From Ananas comosus (lineage: Eukaryota > Streptophyta > Magnoliopsida > Poales > Bromeliaceae), in contig NC_033642.1 in assembly GCF_001540865.1 (NCBI RefSeq), forward strand, positions 1,847,125 to 1,911,124: 64,000 nucleotides of DNA. Direction: 5' to 3'. Each line of letters begins with the position of its first letter. The first letter of the stretch is position 1. A program made the translations under genes and the position numbers. Below, piece by piece: positions 32,455-43,700 of the stretch. The notes under the pieces are model-generated. The model was not told the DNA's origin, did no database searches, and worked only from the letters and a program-made list of their open reading frames with translations.

Positions 32455-32762
32455 AAAACTTCAAATACCACCATGTGGCTTCACAGTTTCTCACTCTAGT
32501 ACCCTATATTTAAAGTGTATTATTTTCGTACTCTGTGATTTTATTTTTCTCTTTTTGTTATCCCAATCAGTGACAAAGTTAAAACTAAAGGGTACTAAAG
32601 TGAATATTCAATAAACTATAAGTGGGATATTTGAAGTTTTTTGTATATGATTTAACGAAAAATTAATGGAGGGGCTGACGAAAAGAGAAAAATAAAATCA
32701 TAGGATACTAAATTGGTACACTTTAGACTATAGGGTACTAAAATGAGAAAGTGCGAAACCAC
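32455..32762. mobile_element. Palindromic MITE, CTTCAAATACC family, copy 2
   Basis: The left end ACTTCAAATACCACCATGTGG and CTCTAGTACCCTATATTTAAAG are mirrored by CTTTAGACTATAGGGTACTAAAATGAG and GAAACCACATG. Inner arms TGGGATATTTGAAG also pair with the outer end. Confidence 0.65.
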
Positions 32763-32993
32763 ATGCCCTCGGCCGCAGCCTCGCCATCGTCCACCCCTTT
32801 GTCCATATCCAGACACACGCCCTCGCCATTCTCTGCCGCCAAGATGAGCAAGATTGAGAAGGAGGAGTTGAAGAATATGAGGGTAATTTGGTTATTTTGT
32901 CACATTGTGAACATTTTTGTTTTTCAAAGAGGCAAAATGTAAGTTTTTAAATGAAAGGGAAGGAACGTGAAAAAGCGAGTATTTGACAGCATA

Positions 32994-34537
32994 TCTATAA
33001 CATATTATAAATTCTCAAAGAATTTAAGCTCTGTCCGCGTTTTAGGGAAAAAGTGGGCCCGCCTCTTCTCTAAATATTAGGAATAAGTTTTTTAATAGAG
33101 CCTACTTTTCCTCTCTCTTTAATTAAGATTGGTCATTTAATTAAAACTTTTCGGTTCCTTCTCTCCTCTCAAACACCCCTCCGTCTCCTCCCTCTCAATC
33201 CACGTTTTAGAAAAAAAAAAATGGGACATGCCTCTTCTCTAAATATTATCTATAACATATTATAAATTCTCAAAGAATTCAAGCTCTCTCCGCGTTTTAG
33301 GAAAAAAGTGGGCCCGCCTTTTCTCTAAATATTAGGAATAAGTTTTTTAATAGGTCCTGCTTTTCCTCTCTCTTTAATTAAGATTGGTTATTTAATTAAA
33401 ACTTTTCGGTTCCTTCTCTCCTCTCAAACACCCCTCCGTCTCTCCTCTAAATATTATGAATAAATTTTTTTAGCAGGCCCATTTTCCCTCTCTCTCTTTA
33501 ATTAGGAGAGATCCATTTAATTAAAATTTTTGAATTCCTTCTCTCCTCCCATACGTCCCACTGTTTCCTCCGTCTCAATCCCGTGTTTTAGGAAAAAAGT
33601 GGGACTTGCCTCTTCTCTAAATATTAGGAATAATTTTTTTAGTGAGATCCACTTTCTCTCTCTCTTTAATTAGGAGGGGCACATTTAATTAAAATTTTTG
33701 GATTCCTTCGCTCCTCCCAAACGCCCCTCCATCTCCTCTCTCTCAATTTTTTTTTTTTTTTTCAGTCCATCCCAAACCCCTTCCACTCCTCTCTCTCTCT
33801 CAAATTCTCTTCTTCTTTTTTTTTCCCACCCACCCATCCGCCTGCTCTTCTCCGTCTTATTCTTCTCGATCTAGAAATAACGCAAAGGGTCCAGTAATGG
33901 CAGTATTAGCGTGTTAGAGAACGAGGTGGTTATGGAGGTGGGCAACAGCGGCGTGCAGTTCCACCCCCGCAGATATTAAAAAAGAGCCTATGGTCTCTGT
34001 GGCGGGGATGCAGTTCTTTCTCAATGGTATAGTGCCTTCTTCTTCTTCTTCTTATTCTTTTTTGTCTTAGTGTTATTTGATTTTATGCCGTGAGTAATTT
34101 ATTTAGTATTAATATTTTATTTTTTAAGAGGCTTTTTTCTGAACTATTTTGGATTCAATTCGTACCCTTTTTTACCTTTTTTTTTGGCATATTTCTTTTG
34201 TTTTCGGTTAGATTTGCTTTTGTGGAGTAAACTATATGGATAAGTCTCTACATTATTTGGATATTACAATAAATATGTCATTACCAACAAGATCAACTGC
34301 TTTCTGATAAAGTTTTAGAAACTTCATCGAAATCTAAAAATTTACTAACATATCCAAAAATTTGAAAAAATAATTTTCAAAATGTAGTTATATATTGATG
34401 TTTCTTCTTTACATTTTTATTTGTTTATTTAATTCACAAATTTTAATATGATAATTTCGTCTTTATTTTTTTATGTAATTCATAAATTTTTATTATGATA
34501 ATTTCTATCCGCTGCATCGCGCGGATCTGTACACTAG
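32994..34537 (+). mobile_element. Non-autonomous Helitron, 1.5 kb
   Basis: It begins TCTATAACATATTATAAATTC after an A (32993). It ends in a stem-loop TCCGC/GCGGA (34508–34525), nine bases, then CTAG (34534–34537), followed by T. TC..hairpin..CTRR inserted between A and T is the Helitron signature. There is no Rep/helicase frame. The first 0.8 kb is a tandem repeat, and a GC-richer segment at 33880–34020 might be captured host sequence. Its 3' end is about 250 bp from the DUF3754 start codon, so it probably abuts or forms part of that promoter. Confidence 0.85.
33000..33770. repeat. Tandem repeat array inside the Helitron
   Basis: Four unequal units share CTCTAAATATTA.GAATAA.TTTTTTA, CCTCTCTCTTTAATTA and TTCTCTCCTC.CA.ACG/ACC (starting near 33067, 33327, 33454 and 33614). 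The first two also repeat the Helitron 5' end itself (32994 and 33251), so the terminus is duplicated. Confidence 0.75.
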
Positions 34538-34585
34538 TTTTATTTAATTTCGTGAAAAAAAAATTACAGCCCGAATATTGATGGA

Positions 34586-34591
34586 CACGTG
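34586..34591. promoter_or_regulatory. G-box CACGTG upstream of the DUF3754 gene
   Basis: A palindromic ACGT-core element (GACACGTGG context) about 195 bp before the start codon, in the short stretch between the Helitron end and the gene. Known as a bZIP/bHLH site in plants; activity here is inferred. Confidence 0.4.
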
Positions 34592-34783
34592 GGACCATTG
34601 CGGTCCAATCGTATGTTAGCCCGTCGTAGCCGTCGGCTCCTGTCCCCAAACCGCCAGACACCATCATCGAGAGGCGCGCGCGCGTCGAACACTTCGCGCG
34701 CTCCAAACCAAAGCCCCTCTTAGTATGAGCACAATCCCCTTCTCCTCCTCCTCCTCCTCCTCTTCGCTCTTCCCCTCCTCACC

Positions 34784-37700
34784 ATGCTCCCCCTCAAAAC
34801 CCTAACCCCCCTCTCCTTCTCCCTCCCTCTCTCCTCCTCCTCCTCCTCCCATCGCATCATCTCGCCATTGTCGTTGTCGTCGCCGTCCTCTTCTCGCCCC
34901 GGATGCTCCCTCGGATCCCAGAAACTAGCCGCCGACGCCGTCCGATTCGAATCGGCTTCGGGATCGGCTGAATCGGCGTCCGGGAACAGCGGGGGCCCGG
35001 GGGATTCGAAGCATTTGGATGGGAGGGAGGGGAGCGGGGAGAGGAAGACGACGACGATCTCCGGGATCCACGTGCCGCGGCAGAAGTACATATCGGTCCC
35101 GAAGGCGGAGCTCCTTGAGGCGGTCCTTGCGATGTTCGAGGCCGAGGAGGATGCCGCGGAGTTCGCGCGCTTCGCCAAGTGAGTCAGATTCTGAAAACAA
35201 TAAGGGCTTGATTACTCTTCACCACTGTTTGAATGCATTAAACATCTTATTTGCATATTCGGCATATATTTTGGATTTTGCCGAAAAAATGCATGAATAT
35301 CTTGTTTAGTATATTCTCTGGATGTACTTAAGAAATTTGGACATTTTGATAGATAAGGAGTGTTATCAAATTAATGAAACGATATTCAGTAAGATAAATT
35401 ACCTCACAGGTGAAGTATGCTATGCTGCCAAATTATGAATAGCAAGACTTTCTAAGAAGTAAAAAAAATCTAACTTCCTCCTTACAATCATACTAAATTT
35501 TTATACCGAATAAGTTATCCTTGGATAACTTATTCGGACATCCAAACAGCGCCATAGTATTTGGTAGATGAGTAACGTGATGAAATATATTGAATGGATA
35601 AGATATTTGGCCTTCAAGTCATTTTTTCAGGAATAAGATAAATCAGCTCGTAGATGAGAGACACTATCCTACCAAATCATAGATGCCAAGACCTTTTAAA
35701 AAGCATAATCAAACTCCTAACTGTTGGGACTTAGGATCGTCCTGCATGTGCTATCAACAAAAATATACGAACAAAAAAATAGCAAAAATTAATAGAAAAG
35801 AAATACACAAAAAAGGGACAACGATTTATGTGGTTCGGCAAGTTGCCTATGTCCACAGGGAGAGCAAGAGAGATGTATCTTTTATATGAAGAAAACCAAA
35901 ATACAAGTCCGCATGTTTCTCTCAATCTAAATACAAGAGTCTTATGATTATTACCACCTTTCCCTTGTTACAAGAAAAATTCCTGCCTTAATTTCAAATA
36001 AATTTTTCTTAAAAGTAGAGAAACTCAACAAGCTACTAATTAAGTTCCCAAGCTTCACGTCACACCTCACTTAATTCACTCGTTACTTGTTGTTTGTGCT
36101 TGTTACATTATCTGTGGAGTTAGAAGCTTTTTATAGGCATGCATGCAGATGCACAATTGAAGTTGGCAACTTCAATTGTCAACTTTTTTTAATTAGCCTA
36201 TGTATAGGCTTTTGACAAACATGGCATGCATGTGTTTCAAGCATATGCATGAAACACAAGCACACTTTATTGTTGTTGTATTCACACTCGAAATACTTTG
36301 GTAGACCCAGTGCGCCATGAACCAACTTGCATATTCATGTCTCTTTTGCATATTAGTCCAAAAACCTTGTGGGCCAAACAAATATCTTTATGCCCTATAC
36401 AAAAGAAGACATATAACCAACAATCTCCACCTTTGCTTCTTTTGTTATTCATTCAATCTCTCTCATTTTAATGCCCTTTCTCCCTAGAGCTTCCAGTCAT
36501 CAGTAATCCTGCAAATTTGCCAAGTTTAGGTAGTGCCTAAACTTTTCAGCTGTTACCGGCTTTGTCATGATGTTAGCTATGTTGTCCTTTGTAGAAACCT
36601 TTACAAGTTGAACTTCTCCATCATCTTCATTTGTGAACTCTCTTAATTTGTGATATCTTATGTCTATATGCTTTCTCTCCTTGCATGGTACACCTGATTT
36701 TTAGTAAGACAAATAGCACTTTGACTATCACAAAATATTTTTATCTTATCCTGTATGATTCCGAATCCACCTACCAAGCCTTTGAGCCAGACTGCTTTCT
36801 TGACTGCTTCAATTGTTGCCATATATTCCGTCTCTGTAGTAGACAACGCTACAGTGCGTTGCAACGTGGGCTTCAAACTAACAGGTCCGCCACTCAGCAA
36901 AAAAGCGTAACCTGTAATGGATCTCTTCCTGTCTAAATCTCCAGCATAGTCGGAATCCATATACCCTCTTACTTCAGCAATTCCAGATTCTCTAGTGTAG
37001 AGAATTCCTACATCAGCTATGCCTTTTAAATACTGCAAGATCTATTTCACTGCCTCCCAGTGCTGCTTTCCTAGATTCGACATATATCGACTAACAACAC
37101 TAACTGTATGTGAAATGTCAAGTCTAGTACAAATCATAGCATACATTAAACAACCAACTGCACTAACATCTGGTATCTTTGCCATATAGTTTACCTCTTG
37201 CTCAATTTTCGGGCACATCTCCTTGGATAGCTTGAAGTGTTGGGCTAACGGAGTCTTGACTGCTTTTGCATATGAATTATTGCATTGCTTTACAATTTTC
37301 TTTATATATGTCTTTTGAGATAGCCAGAGCTTCCCTTGTTAGCGGTCTTTTCTGATCTCCATACCTAGAATTTTCTTGGCACTTCTTAGGTCTTCATGTC
37401 AAATTCTTGGCTCAATAGATCCTTTAACTTTTGCACTTCTGTTGGATCTTTTGCTGCAATTAACATATCATCTACATAAATTATTAGCAGAATAAAAGAA
37501 CTATTATTAGGTTTACAATAATACACACAACTATCATACAAACTCCTACTATATCCATGTTTGATCATAAACCCATCAAATCTTTTATACGACTGTTTTG
37601 GTGCCTGTTTCAGTCCATACAGAGACCTTTTTAACTTGCATACGAGCTTCTCTTTTCAAGACTGAAGGAAGTCCTGTGGTTGTTCCATATATATTTCTTC

Positions 37701-40700
37701 TTCGAGATCCCTATGAAGAAATGCAGTTCTTACATCGAGCTGCTGTAGCTCCAAGTCAAACATGGCCACCATAGCTAGAAGTATTCTGATAGACATGTGC
37801 TTTACAATAGGTGAGAAGATTTCATTGAAATCAACTCCTTGTTTTCGCACATAGCCCTTGGCCGCCAAACGGGCCTTAAACTTATTGGTTCACTATCTGC
37901 CCTTTGCTTTCTCTTGTAGACCTACTTACATCCGATGGCTCTCTTTTCCTTAGCCAATGGAACCAGATTCCATGACTGATTCTTGCGCAGAGACTCCATC
38001 TCTTCAGTCATAGCAGCCATCCAATTGTCACTCTCCTTATCCTGCATCGCCCCCTCAAAGGAAGAAGGATCATATGAAATAATTAATAAAGCATAAGTTG
38101 CAAAATCATCCAAACTATACCTTAATGGTGGACAGATTTGTCTTCTTTCCCTTTCTTTGGCGATAGAGTAGGGCTCTTCTAAAGTGCTCTCATTTGGATC
38201 AACTGATGTCTCATGATCTTCTTAATGGTGTGGCTGCTCCACCTGATCATGTATACTCTCCTGCCGCTGCACCTGAATGTCTGTAGTCTTTGCACGCTCC
38301 TCATATTGAGCCTACTGCTGGATCTTTTGCAGCATTAATTTTTCGTCAAAAACTACATCCCTGCTAATCACTTTCTTCTTGGCAACGGGGTCCCACAGCT
38401 TGTATTCTTTCACCCCCTTCTCAAATCCAAGAAATATGCAGGGTTTTGACTTCAAATCTAACTTCGTGCGCTGATTTTTCTGAACATGAACATAAGCAGG
38501 ACAACCAAAGACACGTAACAAGGAATAATCTGCAAGTTTATCTGACCATGATTCCTCTAGTATTTTGAGTTCGTTGTGGAAGGAGATCTATTAATAATGT
38601 AGCACGCCATATCCACTGCTTTGGCTCAGAACTTTTTTGGCAAACCTGCACATATCCTCATTGATAGGGCCTTTTCTAACAGTATCCTGTTCATTCTTTC
38701 TGCTATTCCATTCTGCTGTGGAGTTCCAGGAACTGTTAGATGGCGTGTAATACCTTCTTCCTTACAGAAACTAATAAACTCCTTAGAAGTGAACTCTCCA
38801 CCATTATCCGTTCTTAGATACTTGATCTGCTTGCCTATCTGTTTCTCCATCTTTTTCTTCCAATGTCTGAGCTTTAAGAAGGCTTCAGGCTTTTCTTTCA
38901 TGAAAAAGACCCAAACTTTACGAGAGCAATCATCAATAAATGCTACAAAATACCGTGCACCTCCTTTTGAAGTCACTGGAGCAGGCCGCCACATGTCTGA
39001 ATGGATGTATTCAAGTATGTCTTTACTTCTATGATTGGAGGACCTGAAACTCACCCTTTTTTGTTTTTCAAATACACAGTATTTACATAAATTGAGTTTG
39101 CAGTTTTTCATACCTTTGAATACTCCTCTTTTATGCAACTCCAACATCCCTTTCTCACTCATGTGGGCTAGTCTCATGTGCCAGAGTTCTGCATTATCGG
39201 CATCATGATCATCCGAGGATGTCACTGCAACACCTCCAATCACCGACTCGCTGATCAACCTGTATAGGTTTCTTTCTTTTCTCATTTCATGACAGTCATG
39301 GCACCTCTTTTTATCTTGATGACTCCATTTGCAATAGTAATACTGCAACCAATAGAGTCAAGAGCTATAAGTGATATTAGATTCAACCTGAGACCTGGAA
39401 TATGTCTCACATCTATCAAAGTTCTTACCATGTTATCGTACATCTTTATTTTTATAGTTCCTACACAAACAACTTTACAAGTAGTGTGATTACCCATTAT
39501 AACACTTCCGCTTTCACAAGATTTATAGAAATCAAATAAAGATTTATTTGGTGTCATATGATAAGAACAACCCGAATTTAATATCCAGTTAGCGAGAGAT
39601 TCAATACCTGAAGAAACCATCAAAACATCATGATTTTGATCGGGGTCATTGGCTACGCTTACTGTACCTATAGAGGAATTCTTCTTTTGCAGCCATGCCT
39701 TTCTCCTCTCACAGTCTTGCTTCATGTGGCCATCTTTTTTGCAAAAAGAACACTTTACCTTTTTTGACCTTGACTTAGAACGAGATCTTCCTTTATCCGA
39801 ATCACGTTCCTTATGTCGTCCCTTTCCTGCATCTTTAACAGCTAAACCTTCACTCGGCTCCTCCGAATTGGATTGCTTCCCGATCTCTTCTAATAGAAGG
39901 GCTAAAGTAACGTCTTCCATTGAAAGAGTTTGCTTTCCATAAAGAATAGTGCAAAAGAGGCATGAATATGCAAGTTGGTTCATGGCACATTGGGTCTACC
40001 AAAGTATTTCAAGTGTGAATACAATGATAGTGAAGTGTGCTTGTGTTTCATGTATATGCACGAAACACATGCATGCCATGTTTGTCAAAAGCCTATACAT
40101 AGGCTAATTAAAGAAAGTTGACAATTGAAGTTGCCAACTTCAATTGTGCATTTGCATGCATGCCTATAAATGGGTTCCAACTCCACAGATAATGTAACAA
40201 GCACAAGTAATAAGCAACGAGTGAATTAAGTGAGGTGTGAGGTGAAGCCTGGGAACTTAATTAGTAGCTTGTTGAGTTTCTCTCTACTTTTAAGAAAAAT
40301 TCATTCGAGATTAAGGCAGGAATTTTTTCTTGTAACAAAGGAAGGGTGGTAGTAATTATAAGGCTCTTGTATTTAGATTGAGAGAAACATAAAGGTGTGG
40401 GCTTGTATTTTGGTTTTCTTCATATAAAGCATACATCTCTCTTGCTATCCCCGTGGACGTAGGCAACTTGCCAAACCACGTAAATCGCTGTCCTTTTTTC
40501 CTGTGTATTTCCTTTCTATTATTTTCGCTATTTCTTTCTACGTGTATTTTTGTTGATAGCACAAGCAAGACGATTCTAAGTCCCAACAATTGGTATCAGA
40601 GCGACGGGTCGGTGCTACAACAAAAATGCCGAATGTCTTGATGTCCAAGTTCGAGGTGGAGAAATTTGATAGAAAAGAAATTTTGGTCTTTGGCAAAGAA

Positions 40701-43700
40701 GAGTGAGGGCCATCTTAGTAGAACAAGGTCTTCATAAGGCGTTGCTGGGAGAGTCTAAAAAATTAGCAACAATGAGCGATGAAGACTGGAAAGAGCTTGA
40801 TCTGAAGGCACTTAATACCAACATATTGTGCTTGACAAATGAGGTGATGTATAATGTCATGAACGAAGAAACAACTATTGGCATGTGGACCAAATTAAAG
40901 AAGCTATATATGACAAAGAGCCTCTCTAATGTGTTGTACCTAAAGCAAAAATTATATGGGCTATGCATGAAGAAAGGTACGGCAGTTGCTGAACACTTAA
41001 ATATTTTTAATAAAATTATTAGTGATCTGCTTAGTGTAGATATGAAGCTTGACGAGGACGATAAGGTGTTGATCTTCCTCGCATCGCTTCCTCCTTCCTA
41101 TAATTATCTGGTTATTAGTCCAAAAATCTTTTGGGCCAAACAAATATCTTTACGCCCTATACAAAAGAAGACATATAACCAACACTAACTTCCAATCACA
41201 TAAGAAAATCTTCGTACGGATTAAGTTATCATTGGATATCTTTTTCCGATGTCCAAACGGGGCCCTTGGAGTTTTTTAAAATTGTAATTCAGATTCTAGT
41301 AAAATTAATGCTATACTAAATGTTGGATTTTTTTTTTTTGAGAGATAGGTAGCACGCTACCTGCTTCGTTTATTTCATTTAGAAATAAACTTAGCTAAAT
41401 GTTGGATTTTCTTCTTTAATAAATTAGCTTTACTGATTTTAATGTCTTCTCTTTGTCGTATTCCTATCTTATTACGTCCTATCAATTCCTTTGCATTATT
41501 TCTAACAAATCAGTCATTCTACTTGACACTTTTCAATTTTCGGGGACGTTGCTAACATGGAGCTTTTCTTCTCACGATATAGGTTCTTAGACTTGATACT
41601 TCACGCTGAACATAAAGAATTACTTGAAGAAATGCGAACCTATTATTTGTCTACACATCAAGAAGACAAGGAAACTATTAGTTGTCCTTCAATTCCTATG
41701 AATGAAGCTGTATTGAATGGACAGCATATAACCTTAGATGGTTTAAATGGCTCTGAAAATAGTCTAAAAGAAAGTTTAAATATGGAAGATGAGTGGACAC
41801 CGCACTTTCCGGATAGCTGGGATCTAAGAAGTCTATTTAAATCATCTCCTTGGACAGCTTCTAGCAGTACTGCGTCCGAATCGAGGTACTTCTAAATGTT
41901 GTTCTAGAATCTAGATTCCTGTACATGCTGTATCAGATAATATAGCTGCTGCAGACACTCAACTGCTAAGTCTCCGTTTGGGCTGGCTGGAGTTTTTTCT
42001 AGAGTTTTATTTTGTAAAGCTTTTTGTTAAGGAATTAGCAGCTTTCTTGTCACATGCTCCGCAATAGCTTTGAGCTGGAGGAGAAATGGAAGCTTCGAAT
42101 TGGAGCTTCTATTTTTAAGGTGTAATCCTGCCACAGAAAAGGTTGCTGACATTGACAAAATGAGATTGCAATTTCTGATATTCTTGTCCTGTTTCTCTTC
42201 TCATCTTTTTTCTTGAATTGGCTTTCTACAAAATGAGATTGCAATTACATTCTTCGCTGAGAGTGACAAATTACGATAATATGCAGAGTTGCTTTTGCAA
42301 CTCATTTTCAGCATTCGTTCATGAAACTTCTACGTGACGCTCAATTTCAAGAGCTATCTGCGCAAGAATTGTTGTTGACATATGCCTTGAATACTGATTA
42401 TCTCTTGACACTGCCAATATACGTTGACTGGAAAAAGGCATCTGAGTCGAATGTCATAATATTCAGGTAAAATACTTCAGCTTGTGTCTTGATTACTTCA
42501 GTTACACAGCAAAATTTTTGAGTAGTTAAGTTTTTAACTATTCAAACAAAGTCTCTTTCTGTTCTCTGGCTAAACTTTGTATCTATGTAGGCGTGGGTAT
42601 GCTACCGAGAGGCAGAAGGGCTTACTTCTAGTTGAAAAACTTGATTACCTACAGTCGAAGCTCTTGCAAAAAGTTTTCTTCAGCCTGTCTACACCCTTAA
42701 AGAACATCAGTAAATGGCTTAGTGAGGTCAGTCGAAGCCTTCTCTTGGACAATATTATTCATGCATAGTATATCTGACTTATCATGTTTTTTCAATCATT
42801 TTTCAATAGTCCGAGTTTGCCTTTTACTTTTTCTGCATATGTCTTTCATTTTCAGCTAATAAGACGTAATTATTTTAGCTTACGGCAGGCACTGAAAAGT
42901 TTGAGTGGGATGGAAGATTTGCAAATTTGGAATGAGAAAGTGAAGCAGTGGCTTAAAGAGCAGTATTCTCCGGAGAATTATCTTTCTTTTGAAGAAAGTT
43001 CCTCTGACAACAAAGTGGGATCTGATACAAATACGGATCTTCCTATTTGGATTGCCGCGCAAAGGGCAGTCCCTCGTTATAGAGGACTGCTGTCACCTGT
43101 TGGCCCCCGTGGCCGGCTTATCAGGAAGTTGCTTACATGGACTGGATTAATTCCTTCGCTACCAGAAGCATCAAATTATTGTGATATTGATATGAAGTAT
43201 TCAGAAAATTATTTGAGGTTAGTGCTGACAGAATAATATTCCTTGTCAACTGTGTGTCTTACTGTTTTATTTTCCCGTGTTAATTCTGGAAGAATGTGAA
43301 TTTTGGAAGAGAAAGAAGAATGGACTTTCTAAAGACAACAAGATGATAGATTTGTATCTTACAGTGATATTCCTGGCTAATTCTTCAATGGCACTTCTGT
43401 GAAACACGAAGTGCATGTTCTGGGTCCTTGGTTTGTTGTTTCTTGGAGTGAGAACCTATCAGTTTGTTGAGAAAGAGATGCATGGAACAAGTATCTATTG
43501 TGTATCCATGTTACGTCTGTTACACTGAAAACTCATATGGATGCTGCTACATACTGAATTATCCATGCTTCATGTTTGGAAAGAAACCACTATTGAGGAT
43601 TGAGGAGATTGGAACTACCTTTTAGGTAATGTGGTGAAGTTGCCTTGCTAAAATTGATTTGACTTTAATAGGCAATGACTATAAAAAAATTAGTGTCCTT

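Larger units (their letters stand above)
35722..41184 (-). mobile_element. Ty1/copia retrotransposon with an internal inversion
   Basis: The element lies on the minus strand between perfect 5-bp TSDs CTAAC (35717–35721 and 41185–41189). The 3' LTR is 35722–36422 (701 bp, TGTTGG..CCAACA). Pol runs right to left, 39949→36664. The 5' LTR is split: its first ~72 bp are 41113–41184 (minus), while the rest of the LTR, the primer-binding site and most of gag (39950–41112) read on the plus strand. Flipping that block restores continuity at both joints, so it is one insertion with a later inversion. Lineage looks Tnt1/Tork-like by gag, RT and RNase H. LTR differences and broken frames show it is old and inactive. 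Confidence 0.9.
35355..41267. mobile_element. Tandem pair of TIR MITEs; the second is split by copia
   Basis: Copy 1 (35355–35555) ends in the hairpin ACCGAATAAGTTATCC/GGATAACTTATTCGG, then ACATCCAAACAGCGCC. Copy 2 begins near 35556, shares ATAAGATAAATCA..GTAGATGAG and ATGCCAAGACCTTTTAA, is interrupted at CTAAC by the copia element (35722–41184), and resumes to end ACGGATTAAGTTATC..ATGTCCAAACGGGGCCC. Relatives lie at 28430–28700 and 62610–62935. It is in intron 1 of the DUF3754 gene. Confidence 0.6.

Noticed and set aside
32751..32942. 63-aa ORF starting at the MITE end
   Set aside because: The start lies within the MITE terminus and the rest is short; no supporting motif.
34720..35200. 152-aa minus-strand ORF over DUF3754 exon 1
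   Set aside because: Low-complexity Arg/Glu-rich shadow of the Ser-rich transit region.
35722..41184. Two separate copia insertions in opposite orientation
   Set aside because: Only one pair of matching TSDs exists and the gag and LTR breaks complement each other exactly, so a single inverted element is simpler.
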